64,000 bases of DNA from Sphingomonas oligoaromativorans (GTDB lineage Bacteria; Pseudomonadota; Alphaproteobacteria; Sphingomonadales; Sphingomonadaceae). A program made the translations under genes and the position numbers. The notes under the pieces are model-generated. The model was not told where the DNA came from and did not search any database. It was given only the letters and a program-made list of their open reading frames with translations. Shown here in pieces: positions 24,893-32,973 of this stretch; the stretch's first letter is position 1, and each line of letters opens with the position of its first letter. Location of the stretch: NCBI RefSeq assembly GCF_011762195.1, contig NZ_JAASQK010000001.1:310001-374000 (forward strand). The letters run 5' to 3'.

Positions 24893-25468
24893 ATGAGTGA
24901 CGCCGCCGCTGCCGCCCCGAAGAAGAAGGGGGGCATGAAGAAGCTTATCCTGATGGCCGTCGGCGGCCTCGTCCTCGTCGGCGGCGGGGTCGCGGGGGGG
25001 ATGTTCGCGGCCGGCATGGGGTTGGGCGGTTCGCACGCCAAGCCGGCCGAAGACCCCGACGCGCCCAAGCTCGTGCTGCGTGACGGGCAGAGCGCCGATC
25101 CCACGATCGCCCACAAGGCGGTGGGCAGCTTCGCCCCCGATCCGCGCCGCTACAAGGCGAGCTATTACACCATGGAGCAGGCGTTCACCTCGAACCTGCG
25201 CGACACCGATGGGATCGCGCAGCTTTCGATCGGCGTTTCCACCTTCTACGACGCCAAGGTACTGGACAACTTCAAGGACAATGAGATGCCGATCCGCTCG
25301 GCCGTGCTCGCGACGCTGGCCAATCAGGACTCGATGGTTCTCGAGACGCCGGCCGGCAAGGAGCAGCTCCAGAAGACGCTGCGCGACGCGATCAACAAGG
25401 TTCTCATCGAGAAGACGGGTTACGGCGGCATCGATGACGTCTATTTCACCAGCTTCATCATCCAGTAG
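24893..25468 (+). CDS. fliL: Flagellar basal body-associated protein FliL
   Basis: FliL is a single-pass inner-membrane protein that supports the stators. The 191 residues have a Lys-rich start, one membrane helix (LILMAVGGLVLVGGGVAGGMFAAGMGLG, about residues 18-45) and a periplasmic domain. That domain ends with KTLRDAINKVLIEKTGYGGIDDVYFTSFIIQ, the FliL C-terminal pattern. AAGGA precedes the start. It is next to fliM as in most flagellar clusters. Confidence 0.95.
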   Translation: MSDAAAAAPKKKGGMKKLILMAVGGLVLVGGGVAGGMFAAGMGLGGSHAKPAEDPDAPKLVLRDGQSADPTIAHKAVGSFAPDPRRYKASYYTMEQAFTSNLRDTDGIAQLSIGVSTFYDAKVLDNFKDNEMPIRSAVLATLANQDSMVLETPAGKEQLQKTLRDAINKVLIEKTGYGGIDDVYFTSFIIQ

Positions 25469-25497
25469 GATGAGGGCGCGAAGCGGAGTGGACAAGC

Positions 25498-26460
25498 GTG
25501 GCGAAACAGCCGGCAGGCAGGGGTGACGACAAGCGGCAGCGGGCCGAGCTGGGCGAGAGCGAGGTGAAATCCTTCGCGCTCGGCAGCGAGGCGTTGCGCC
25601 CCGGCGCGCGTCTGGCCGGGCTGGACCGGATCGGGGAGCGGCTGGCGCGCCGGCTGCGCGACGTGTTCGAGCCCTTCGCCCGCGTGAAGCCCAAGGTGGA
25701 GGCAGAATCCGCGCTCACCTCGCGCTTCGAGACGTGGCGCGACGCGCTGCCGGAGTTCACCAGCATCAGCCTCTATCGGCTGCGTCCGATGAAGGGCGGG
25801 ATGCTGATCGCGATCCAGCCGGAATATGTGAGCCGGCTGGTCGACAGCTTCTATGGCGGCACCGGCGCGGTGGGTGCCGGGGTGGCGCGCAAGCGCGAGT
25901 TCACCGCCGCCGAGGAGCGGCTGCTCGCCCGGCTCACCGACGCGATCACCGGCGCGGTCGTCGAAAGCTGGAGCGAGATCGTGCCGCTGGAGCCGATGCT
26001 GGCCTCGCGCGAGACCAATTCCGGTTATGCGAGCCTCGTGCGCGGCGACGAATCGGTGGTGGTGCAGCGCTTCACCATTTCCGGCGGCGGGCCGGGCAAG
26101 ACGAGCATGGATCTCGTCTTCCCCTTGACCGCGATGCGCGCGCATGAAGGCCAGCTCGCCGCCAAGGTCCATGCCGAGGCGGGGCCGGTGGACAGCGAGT
26201 TCCGCTATCGCATGGCGCGGGCGCTCGAAGGCGTGAGCTTCCCGGTCCGCTCGGTGGTGGCGCGGCCGACGCTCTCGGTTTCCGAGCTGATGTCGCTCAA
26301 ACCCGGCGACGTGATCCCGATCACGCTCTCGCCCCGCGTTCCGCTGATCGTCGGCAACAGACGGCTTGCGGAAGGCACGATCGGCGAGCAGGAAGGGCGC
26401 GCGGCGTTCCAGATCGAGACGATCGGGGCGAATGATCGCACAGGGGGCCACAGGAATTGA
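25498..26460 (+). CDS. fliM: Flagellar motor switch protein FliM
   Basis: FliM is the C-ring component that binds CheY-P. The 320-residue product has the CheC-like middle with DSFYGGTGAVG (the GGxG motif near residues 118-125). The C-terminal SpoA domain contains RPTLSVSELMSLKPGDVIPI and VGNRRLAEGTIGEQEGRAAFQI. The start is GTG with GGAG upstream. The classical EIDAL-type N-terminal CheY-binding motif is not obvious. It overlaps fliN by four bases if fliN begins at TTG 26457. Confidence 0.96.
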   Translation: MAKQPAGRGDDKRQRAELGESEVKSFALGSEALRPGARLAGLDRIGERLARRLRDVFEPFARVKPKVEAESALTSRFETWRDALPEFTSISLYRLRPMKGGMLIAIQPEYVSRLVDSFYGGTGAVGAGVARKREFTAAEERLLARLTDAITGAVVESWSEIVPLEPMLASRETNSGYASLVRGDESVVVQRFTISGGGPGKTSMDLVFPLTAMRAHEGQLAAKVHAEAGPVDSEFRYRMARALEGVSFPVRSVVARPTLSVSELMSLKPGDVIPITLSPRVPLIVGNRRLAEGTIGEQEGRAAFQIETIGANDRTGGHRN

Positions 26461-26783
26461 ACGACATGACCGAAGCGCCCTTTCCGGGCATCGATGATCC
26501 GAACAGCCCGGCCGGCCGGAACTTCCGGCTGCTGGCGGACATTCCGCTGCGCCTGTCGGTGGAGGTGGGCTCCACCTCGCTGAAGCTCGCGGAGCTGCTC
26601 GATCTCAACGAAGGCTCCGTGGTGGAGCTGGACCGGCAGGCGAACGAGCTGCTCGACATCCTTGTCAACGGCACGCTGGTGGCGAAGGGCGAGGTGGTGA
26701 CGGTGAACGGACGCTTCGGCATCCGCGTCGTCGATGTCGTCGCGGCCGAGGCGCGCCTCGCGGGGCTCGAACGCCGGGCATGA
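26457..26783 (+). CDS. fliN: Flagellar motor switch protein FliN
   Basis: FliN forms the base of the C ring. The 108-residue protein is a single SpoA domain: IPLRLSVEVGSTSLKLAELLDLNEGSVVELDRQANELLDILVNGTLVAKGEVVTVNGRFGIRVVDV, nearly consensus for FliN. The start may be TTG 26457 (ATTGA overlap with fliM) or ATG 26466; the DNA does not settle it. It overlaps fliO by four bases. Confidence 0.97.
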   Translation: MNDMTEAPFPGIDDPNSPAGRNFRLLADIPLRLSVEVGSTSLKLAELLDLNEGSVVELDRQANELLDILVNGTLVAKGEVVTVNGRFGIRVVDVVAAEARLAGLERRA

Positions 26784-27079
26784 CGATCACCTATTTGCTC
26801 AACGTGCTCCTCATGCTGGCGCTGGTCGCCGGCATGGCGGTGGGCACGCTCTGGCTGATGCGGAAGTTCCAGCCGGGCCTGTCGATGGGCGGCCAGCGCG
26901 ACCGCCTCGTCAAGGTGGTGGACGCGGTGCCGATGGGCGCGACCGGCGGCCGCCTCGCGGTGGTGGAGTTCGAGGGCAAGCGCATCCTCGTCGGCATCTC
27001 GCGCGGGCGGATGGACGTGCTCTCCGAAGCGCCGATCGACGGCGCCTTCTCGCGCTATATCGACGACGGGGACGCCTGA
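26780..27079 (+). CDS. fliO: FliO-like flagellar export gate assembly protein
   Basis: FliO helps assemble the FliP ring. The 99-residue product has one N-terminal membrane helix (LLNVLLMLALVAGMAVGTLWLM). A short cytoplasmic part with LVKVVDAVPMGATGGRLAVVEFEGKRILVGIS follows, the usual FliO pattern. It lies between fliN and fliP and overlaps fliN by four bases. Confidence 0.9.
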   Translation: MTITYLLNVLLMLALVAGMAVGTLWLMRKFQPGLSMGGQRDRLVKVVDAVPMGATGGRLAVVEFEGKRILVGISRGRMDVLSEAPIDGAFSRYIDDGDA

Positions 27080-27098
27080 CGTGACCCAGGGGGGGCTC

Positions 27099-27935
27099 AT
27101 GCGTCGGGGCTGGTGGATGCCGGCGCTGCTGATGGTGGCGGCGCTCCTGGCGGCGTTGCTGCTGGCGCATCCGGCCTTCGCGCAGGCGGCCGCGCCGGGC
27201 ACGGGCGTCGTGGCGCAGACCGCGACCACCGCTGGCCCCGCGACGGGCGGGGCTGTGCAGGCGAGCGCCCTGAACCGCGCGCTGGGTCAGGTGTCGGGCG
27301 ACGGCAAGCCGCTGTCGCTCTCGCTCCAGATCCTGATCCTGATGAGCCTGCTGACGGTGCTGCCGTCGCTGCTGCTCATGATGACGAGCTTCACGCGCAT
27401 CATCATCGTGCTGTCGATCCTGCGGCAGGCGCTGGGGCTCCAACAGACGCCGCCCAATCAGGTGCTGGTCGGCCTGTCGCTGTTCCTGACGCTGTTCATC
27501 ATGCGGCCCACGATCGACGAGATCAACAAGGCCGCCATCGTGCCTTACGGGCAGGGCCAGTTGCCGCTGGAGCAGGCGATCGGCCGATCCGCCGACGTGC
27601 TGCACGTCTTCATGGTGCGGCAGGTCCGCAAGACGGACATCCAGCTCTTCGCCGACATCGCCCATGCGCCCAAGTTCGCGAGCGCCAAGGATATTCCCTT
27701 CTCGATCCTGCTGCCGGCCTTCGTCACCTCGGAGCTGAAGACGGCGTTCCAGATCGGCTTCCTGATCTTCCTGCCCTTCCTCGTGATCGATCTGGTGGTG
27801 GCGACCACGCTCATGTCGCTCGGCATGATGATGCTGTCGCCGACGATCATATCCATGCCGTTCAAGCTCTTGCTGTTCGTTCTTGTCGACGGATGGGCGC
27901 TCACCATGGGCAGCCTTGCGTCGAGTTTCGGATAG
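27099..27935 (+). CDS. fliP: Flagellar export gate protein FliP
   Basis: FliP forms the core of the export channel. From ATG 27099 the product is 278 residues and starts with a cleavable signal peptide (WWMPALLMVAALLAALLLAHPAFA), as is usual for FliP. Conserved blocks follow: LMSLLTVLPSLLLMMTSFTRIIIVLSILRQALG, QTPPNQVLVGLSLFLTLF and LPFLVIDLVVATTLMSLGMMMLSP. A GTG at 27081 is in frame, but AGGGGGG lies just before 27099. Confidence 0.97.
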   Translation: MRRGWWMPALLMVAALLAALLLAHPAFAQAAAPGTGVVAQTATTAGPATGGAVQASALNRALGQVSGDGKPLSLSLQILILMSLLTVLPSLLLMMTSFTRIIIVLSILRQALGLQQTPPNQVLVGLSLFLTLFIMRPTIDEINKAAIVPYGQGQLPLEQAIGRSADVLHVFMVRQVRKTDIQLFADIAHAPKFASAKDIPFSILLPAFVTSELKTAFQIGFLIFLPFLVIDLVVATTLMSLGMMMLSPTIISMPFKLLLFVLVDGWALTMGSLASSFG

Positions 27936-27939
27936 CGCC

Positions 27940-28221
27940 ATGGAGCCCATGGTCGGCACGGACTATTTCATCGGCGTCACGCAGCAGGCGCTGTGGGTGC
28001 TGGCGCTCGCGTCCGCGCCGATCCTGATCCCGGCGCTGGTGGCGGGACTGATCCTCGGCATGGTGCAGGCGGCGACCTCGATCAACGAGCAGACGCTCTC
28101 CTTCGTGCCCAAGCTGCTGATCGTGGCGATCTGCATCGCGCTGTTCGGCGGCGCGATCCTGACGCTGCTCGCCGACTTCACGCGCGAGATGTACCACCGC
28201 ATCCCGGACCTGTTGCAATAG
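27940..28221 (+). CDS. fliQ: Flagellar export gate protein FliQ
   Basis: FliQ is a small two-helix export-gate subunit. From ATG 27940 it is 93 residues (90 from the in-frame ATG 27949; both fit the family size). The signature LVAGLILGMVQAATSINEQTLSFVPKLLIV is nearly consensus for FliQ. It begins four bases after the fliP stop and ends two bases before fliR. Confidence 0.96.
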   Translation: MEPMVGTDYFIGVTQQALWVLALASAPILIPALVAGLILGMVQAATSINEQTLSFVPKLLIVAICIALFGGAILTLLADFTREMYHRIPDLLQ

Positions 28222-28223
28222 CC

Positions 28224-29009
28224 ATGTTCCCGACCGGCCTCGTCGGACTGGAAGCGCAGCTCTGGGTCTTCATGATCGCGATGATCCGGCCGGGCGCGGC
28301 GTTCCTCGCGGCGCCGGTGTTCGGCGCGCAGAACACGCCCGTGCAGGTGCGGATCATCATCTCGCTGGCGATCGGCATCCCGGCGATCCAGCAGGTGCCC
28401 TTCGATCTGCCGGCGGGCGGCATCGCGAGCTTCGCGGGCGTGTTCCTGGTGGCGGGCGAGGTGGTCGCGGGCCTCGCGCTCGGCTTCGCGGTGCAGCTCG
28501 GCTACGCCGCCGCGATGATGGCGGGCGAGGTGATCGGCAACTCGATGGGCCTCGGCTTCGCGCAGATGGTCGATCCGCAGTCGGGCGCGTCCTCGCCGGC
28601 GCTGGGGCAGATGCTCTCGATCCTCGGCACCTTCCTCTTCCTCGCCATGAACGGCCATCTCGCGCTGGCGAGCGTGGTGGTGGACAGCTATCGCGCGCTG
28701 CCGCCGGGGCAGGCCTGGCTGGGGCAGGGGAGCCTCAACGACGTCGTGATGTTCGGCGGCGACATGTTCGCGGCGGGCGTGGCGATCGCGCTGCCGGTGG
28801 GCTTCGCGCTGATCCTCGTGCAGGTGGTGATGGCGATGCTGGCGCGCTCGGCCCCGGCGATGAACCTGTTTTCGGTGGGGATGCCCGCGGCGATCCTCGC
28901 GGGCGTGATCCTGATGGCGGTGGCGGCGCCGGCCATCGGCGACGGCATCGCCAGCTCGATCCAGCGCGGCCTCGACCTCTCGCGCCAGCTCGCGCTCGGG
29001 AGAGGCTGA
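28224..29009 (+). CDS. fliR: Flagellar export gate protein FliR
   Basis: FliR completes the FliPQR export channel. The 261-residue protein is strongly hydrophobic with about six membrane segments. It has MIRPGAAFLAAPVFGAQNTPVQVRIIISLAIG near the start and GFAQMVDPQSGASSPALGQML, the typical FliR central motif. Length is normal. It ends one base before flhB. Confidence 0.96.
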   Translation: MFPTGLVGLEAQLWVFMIAMIRPGAAFLAAPVFGAQNTPVQVRIIISLAIGIPAIQQVPFDLPAGGIASFAGVFLVAGEVVAGLALGFAVQLGYAAAMMAGEVIGNSMGLGFAQMVDPQSGASSPALGQMLSILGTFLFLAMNGHLALASVVVDSYRALPPGQAWLGQGSLNDVVMFGGDMFAAGVAIALPVGFALILVQVVMAMLARSAPAMNLFSVGMPAAILAGVILMAVAAPAIGDGIASSIQRGLDLSRQLALGRG

Positions 29010-29010
29010 G

Positions 29011-30147
29011 ATGGCCGAGGGCGAAGGCGGCGAGAAGACAGAAGAACCGACCCAGAAGCGCCTGAAGGAGTCGGCCGAGAAGGGCGATGTCCTCCAGTCC
29101 AGGGAGCTGGGCACGGCGCTCGTCATGATCGTCGGCGCGGGCTGGATCGCATTGGGCGGGCCGCTGCTGGTGCAGGCGCTGGCGGAGCTGCTGCGCGGAT
29201 CGCTGAGCTTCGGGCGGAGCGCGGTCGACGATTTCGAGCCGGGGGCGACATTGGCGACCCAGCTCGGCCGGATCGCGCTGCCGCTGGGGCTGCTCTTCGC
29301 GGCGACGATCGTGGCGGCGGTGGGCGCGCCCGCGCTGCTGGGGGCGTTCGGCTTCCGCTGGGGCGCGATCGCCTTCAAGCCGGACAAGCTCAATCCTTTG
29401 AACGGGTTGAAGCGCATCTTTGGCGCGCAGGGCCTGATCGAGCTGCTGAAGTCGCTCGCCAAGGTGGCGGTGATGGGCGGCATCGGCTGGTGGCTGCTCT
29501 CCTCGCGCCTCAAGGGGCTGACGACGCTCGGCCGGGGCGACATCCGCGGCACAATGATCGAGCTGGGGCACAGCTTCGTCTTCGCGGTGATCGTGATGGC
29601 GATGGGGCTGGTGCTGATCGCCGGCATCGACGTGCCCGCGCAGATGATCCGCCGCACCTCGCGCCTGCGCATGTCCAAGCAGGAGGTGAAGGACGAGCAC
29701 AAGCAGAGCGAGGGCTCGCCCGAACTCAAGGGCGCGATCCGCCGGCGCCAGATGGAGGCCTCGCGCCGCTCGGCCCGCTCGGCGGTGATGGAGGCGAGCG
29801 TGGTGCTCACCAATCCAACCCATTTCGCGGTCGCGCTGCGCTATCGCCCCGGTCAGGACGCCGCGCCGATCGTGGTGGCGCGGGGGCGGGGCGCCACCGC
29901 CGACGCGATCCGTTCGCTGGCCGAGGAGGCGAAGGTGCCGATGCTGCGCTATCCGCAGCTCGCCCGCGCGATCTATTTCACCACGCGCTCCGGCCATATG
30001 ATCCGGGAGGATCTCTATATCGCGGTGGCGACGGTGCTGGCTTTCGTCTTCAACATCGATCGCGCCATGGCGGACGGCATCACCCAGCCGGTGGTCGAGG
30101 TGCCGACCGAAGCGCGCTTCGACGAGAATGGCCGCCCCGACGCCTGA
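29011..30147 (+). CDS. flhB: Flagellar export switch protein FlhB
   Basis: FlhB controls the switch from rod/hook to filament export. The 378-residue protein has EKTEEPTQKRLKESAEKGDV at its start (family signature) and four membrane helices. The cytoplasmic autocleavage site NPTH has its Asn at residue 268 (SVVLTNPTHFAVALRY). The site is intact, so self-cleavage and FliK-dependent switching are expected. Confidence 0.98.
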   Translation: MAEGEGGEKTEEPTQKRLKESAEKGDVLQSRELGTALVMIVGAGWIALGGPLLVQALAELLRGSLSFGRSAVDDFEPGATLATQLGRIALPLGLLFAATIVAAVGAPALLGAFGFRWGAIAFKPDKLNPLNGLKRIFGAQGLIELLKSLAKVAVMGGIGWWLLSSRLKGLTTLGRGDIRGTMIELGHSFVFAVIVMAMGLVLIAGIDVPAQMIRRTSRLRMSKQEVKDEHKQSEGSPELKGAIRRRQMEASRRSARSAVMEASVVLTNPTHFAVALRYRPGQDAAPIVVARGRGATADAIRSLAEEAKVPMLRYPQLARAIYFTTRSGHMIREDLYIAVATVLAFVFNIDRAMADGITQPVVEVPTEARFDENGRPDA

Positions 30148-30224
30148 TTCGCGCGCCGGCCCCTCAAGAAAAGCGGATCGCTGCCGTTCTAGCCCTTGGG
30201 ACAGCCCGAGGGAGCGTGCAGGCG

Positions 30225-30644
30225 ATGATCGAAGGGGTCGAGGCGATCGGCGCGGTGGAGCCGGTGACGCTCTCCGTGGCGAGCGCGCTCTCCACCCGGC
30301 AGGGCGTGGCGCGGCGGGAGCGCCGGTTGCGCTGGCTGAAGTCGCTGCACGCCGCGCAGGGCGGGGCGTCGCTGCTCGACGAGGAAGACGCCGCCGAGCT
30401 GGAGCGCGAGGAAGAGGAGCGCAGGCTCTCCGACATGCGCGCGCGGCTGGCCACGACGGTCTCGCTGGTCGAGGCGATGGGCAGCCTGTCGCGTGGATCG
30501 GGGGAGGTTGCGGTTGAATCGCGCGACACGATCACGGCCACCGAGCTGGCGCAGCGGATCGGGGCGGCGGGCGATCAGTCGCTGCGCGCGCAGGCCCGGC
30601 TGGGCTCGGCCGCGGTGCGCCAGCTCGTCGGCTGGGCGCGGTGA
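30225..30644 (+). CDS. Small helical protein of unknown function between flhB and fliD
   Basis: I do not recognise this 139-residue protein. It is mostly helical and charged, with an acidic block (DEEDAAELEREEEERRLSDMRARL, about residues 60-83) and no membrane segment or signal peptide. The ATG has GGGAG about ten bases upstream; GTG 30216 is an in-frame alternative. It sits at the end of the flhB run, with the fliD promoter just behind it. A chaperone or regulator role for flagellar export is only a guess from place and composition. Confidence 0.65.
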   Translation: MIEGVEAIGAVEPVTLSVASALSTRQGVARRERRLRWLKSLHAAQGGASLLDEEDAAELEREEEERRLSDMRARLATTVSLVEAMGSLSRGSGEVAVESRDTITATELAQRIGAAGDQSLRAQARLGSAAVRQLVGWAR

Positions 30645-30652
30645 ACGGCCTG

Positions 30653-30679
30653 TAAAGTTTTTGGCGGCATTGTCGTTCT
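30653..30679 (+). promoter_or_regulatory. Sigma-28 (FliA) promoter of fliD-fliS
   Basis: TAAA, 15 bases, GTCGTTCT. Spacing and the GTCGTT core are the same as in the flagellin promoter. It begins nine bases after the preceding stop, and the fliD start lies about 22 bases past the -10 element. Confidence 0.7.
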
Positions 30680-30700
30680 GAGATCCGAAGAGGAATGGGC

Positions 30701-32422
30701 ATGACGACGACTTCAGCGACAAGCAGCAGCACGGCGGCGTCGACCTCGACGACCTCCTCCTCCTCCTCGTCGTCCAGCACCAGCACGTCCACCAACGCGT
30801 CGCTCGGCCAGTCCATCCTGAGCGGCCTCAACGCCGGCGCGGGGATCGACACCGACAATATCATCACCAGCCTGACCGCCGCGCAGAAGGCGTCGCTGGA
30901 AGACGGCATCACCGCGAAGCAGGCGACGAACACCGCGCAGCTTTCGGCGGAAGGCTCGATCGCCAGCGATCTCCTCACCTTCTCGCAATCCCTCCAGACG
31001 CTCATCAGCGGCGGCTCTCTCCAGGTGCAGCCGGTGTCGTCGAACGCCAATGTGATGAAGGTGACGGCCAAGGCGGGCGTGCCGCTGGGCGATCTCACCT
31101 CGACCATCCACGTCGATGCGCTGGCCCAGGCGCAGTCGATCAAGTCGACCACCTTCGCGTCGGGCCAGACCTTCAACAGCGGCACGCTGACCCTGACGGT
31201 CTCCGGCGGCTCGCCGATCACGGTCAATGTGGACAGCAGCAACAACACGGTCGCCGGCATCGCCCAGGCGATCAACGCGCAGGGCGGCGCCGTCACCGCG
31301 AACGTGGTGACGGCGGCCGACGGCAGCAGCACGCTGGTCCTCAAGGGCAAGACGGGCGCCGCGCAGGCCTTCACCGTCTTGGGCAGCGACACGGGCACGG
31401 GCGGCCAGTCGCTCTCCAGCCTTTCCTATGGCGGCGGCGCGACCGGCGGCATGAGCCTCACCACCGCCGCGCAGGACGCGAGCATCACGGTCGACGGCGT
31501 CACCGTCACGCGCCCGAGCAACAGCTTCGACGACGTGATTCCGGGCGTCTCCATGACGCTCACGGGCACGGGCGACGTGAGCCTCAGCTCCTCGGTGCCG
31601 ACCGACGCGATCAACGAGGCGGTCAACGATTTCGTCACGGCCTACAACAGCCTGATGGGCGAGATCACCACCGCGACGGCGGCGGCTTCGAGCGGCGGCA
31701 CCGCAGGGCCGCTGTACGGCAACACGTCGATGCGCCAGTTGAAGGACCAGCTCTCCAAGCTGACGACCACCGCGCTCACCGCCACGGGCTCGGTCCGCAC
31801 GCTGGCGGAGCTGGGCGTCGGCACCAACCTCGACGGCACGCTGACGGTCGATCAGACCAAGCTGTCGAAGATGCTGACCAGCTATCCGAACGACGTGGCC
31901 GCGATGTTCCAGACATCCCAGTCGAGCAGCTCGGGGCAGGTGCTCATCACCAGCACGGCCGGCGCCGCGGCTTCGGGCGTCTATACCATCACGGGCATCA
32001 CGCCCGCCCTGAACGGCGGCAACGCCACGGGTTCGGTGAACGGCATACCGATGAACGCGTCGAGCTGGAACCTGACGGCGCCGGTCGGCAGCGGCGCGGA
32101 CGGCCTCGCGCTCCAGATCCTGTCGGGCGCGCCGGGCACGGCGACGATCACGATCAACCAGGGGCTGGGCGGTGCGCTCCAGACGCTCGCCAATGCGATG
32201 ACCAACTCCTCCAGCGGCGTGCTCACGGCGCTCAACAAGAGCCTGACCACGCAGAAGAGCAACCTCGCCGACGCGCTCACCAAGGCGGACACGCAGGTGC
32301 AGGTCTATCACGACCGGCTGGTCTCTCAGTTCACGACGATGAACACGCTGGTCTCGGGCTACAAGGCGACCCAGAGCTATCTGACGCAACAGGTTGATCT
32401 CTGGACGAAATCGACGAGCTGA
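30701..32422 (+). CDS. fliD: Flagellar filament cap protein FliD (HAP2)
   Basis: FliD caps the growing filament. From ATG 30701 it is 573 residues; ATG 30695 is excluded because AGGA directly abuts it, whereas AGGA is six bases before 30701. The first 35 residues are a Ser/Thr tract (STSTTSSSSSSSSTSTST), unusual for FliD. They are followed by the FliD N-terminal motif LSGLNAGAGIDTDNIITSL. The C-terminal half carries YNSLMGEI and a coiled-coil end (VYHDRLVSQFTTMNTLVSGYKATQSYLTQQVDLW), typical of FliD. Confidence 0.95.
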   Translation: MTTTSATSSSTAASTSTTSSSSSSSSTSTSTNASLGQSILSGLNAGAGIDTDNIITSLTAAQKASLEDGITAKQATNTAQLSAEGSIASDLLTFSQSLQTLISGGSLQVQPVSSNANVMKVTAKAGVPLGDLTSTIHVDALAQAQSIKSTTFASGQTFNSGTLTLTVSGGSPITVNVDSSNNTVAGIAQAINAQGGAVTANVVTAADGSSTLVLKGKTGAAQAFTVLGSDTGTGGQSLSSLSYGGGATGGMSLTTAAQDASITVDGVTVTRPSNSFDDVIPGVSMTLTGTGDVSLSSSVPTDAINEAVNDFVTAYNSLMGEITTATAAASSGGTAGPLYGNTSMRQLKDQLSKLTTTALTATGSVRTLAELGVGTNLDGTLTVDQTKLSKMLTSYPNDVAAMFQTSQSSSSGQVLITSTAGAAASGVYTITGITPALNGGNATGSVNGIPMNASSWNLTAPVGSGADGLALQILSGAPGTATITINQGLGGALQTLANAMTNSSSGVLTALNKSLTTQKSNLADALTKADTQVQVYHDRLVSQFTTMNTLVSGYKATQSYLTQQVDLWTKSTS

Positions 32423-32471
32423 CCCGGTGCTCCACGGCCCCGGAAACGACAGGATTTAGAGGAAGAAGACG

Positions 32472-32870
32472 ATGTTCGCGACAGCGGGATACGCCGCCGC
32501 CAAGGCGCGCTACAGCACGATCGATATCGCCAGCAAGGTGGAGGGCGCCACGCCCCACCAGCTCATCGCGGTGCTGTACGAGGAACTCATCAAGTCGCTC
32601 GACACGCTGGTGGTGGGCCTCTCCGCCAACGGCACGCTGACCCGCGCGGGCGCGATCCAGCGCAAGGCGCGCGCCAACGCGATCCTGTTCGGGCTGGAGG
32701 GCTGCCTCGATCATGAGCAGGGTGGCGAGTTGGCACGCGGCCTGTCCGCCATCTATCGCGAGGCGCGCCGACTGCTGGAGCAGGGGGTCGGCGAGCATGA
32801 TCCCAAGCCCGTGATCCAGACGCGCGAGATGATTTCGGAGATCGCCTCCGCCTGGGCCAGGATCGGCTGA
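32472..32870 (+). CDS. fliS: Flagellin export chaperone FliS
   Basis: FliS holds flagellin monomeric before export. The 132-residue helical protein has GYAAAKARYSTIDIASKVEGATPHQLIAVLYEELIKSL near its start, matching FliS (the xxSPhxLixMLYdgxi pattern). It also has the LARGLSAIYREARRLLEQ helix. It follows fliD after 49 bases and is followed by an intrinsic terminator. Confidence 0.93.
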   Translation: MFATAGYAAAKARYSTIDIASKVEGATPHQLIAVLYEELIKSLDTLVVGLSANGTLTRAGAIQRKARANAILFGLEGCLDHEQGGELARGLSAIYREARRLLEQGVGEHDPKPVIQTREMISEIASAWARIG

Positions 32871-32875
32871 CACTC

Positions 32876-32900
32876 CGGGGCGATCGGGATCGCTCCGTTT
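32876..32900 (+). terminator. Intrinsic terminator after fliS
   Basis: CGGGGCGATC and GATCGCTCCG form a GC-rich hairpin of about nine pairs (one G-T) directly followed by TTTT and more T-rich sequence. It begins six bases past the fliS stop and closes the fliD-fliS unit. Confidence 0.8.
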
Positions 32901-32925
32901 TGGATTTGTTTGAGGGATGACCTCT

Positions 32926-32954
32926 CTCCGCTCCGGTGCAATACCGGAACGGAG
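32926..32954. promoter_or_regulatory. Inverted repeat ahead of the winged-helix regulator
   Basis: CTCCG-C-TCCGG, a 7-base spacer, CCGGA-A-CGGAG: two 11-base arms with one mismatch, ending 19 bases before the start codon of the next gene and just ahead of its ribosome site. It may be an autoregulatory operator or an mRNA hairpin. Confidence 0.45.
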
Positions 32955-32973
32955 ATGGAACGGAGGTCTCCCG

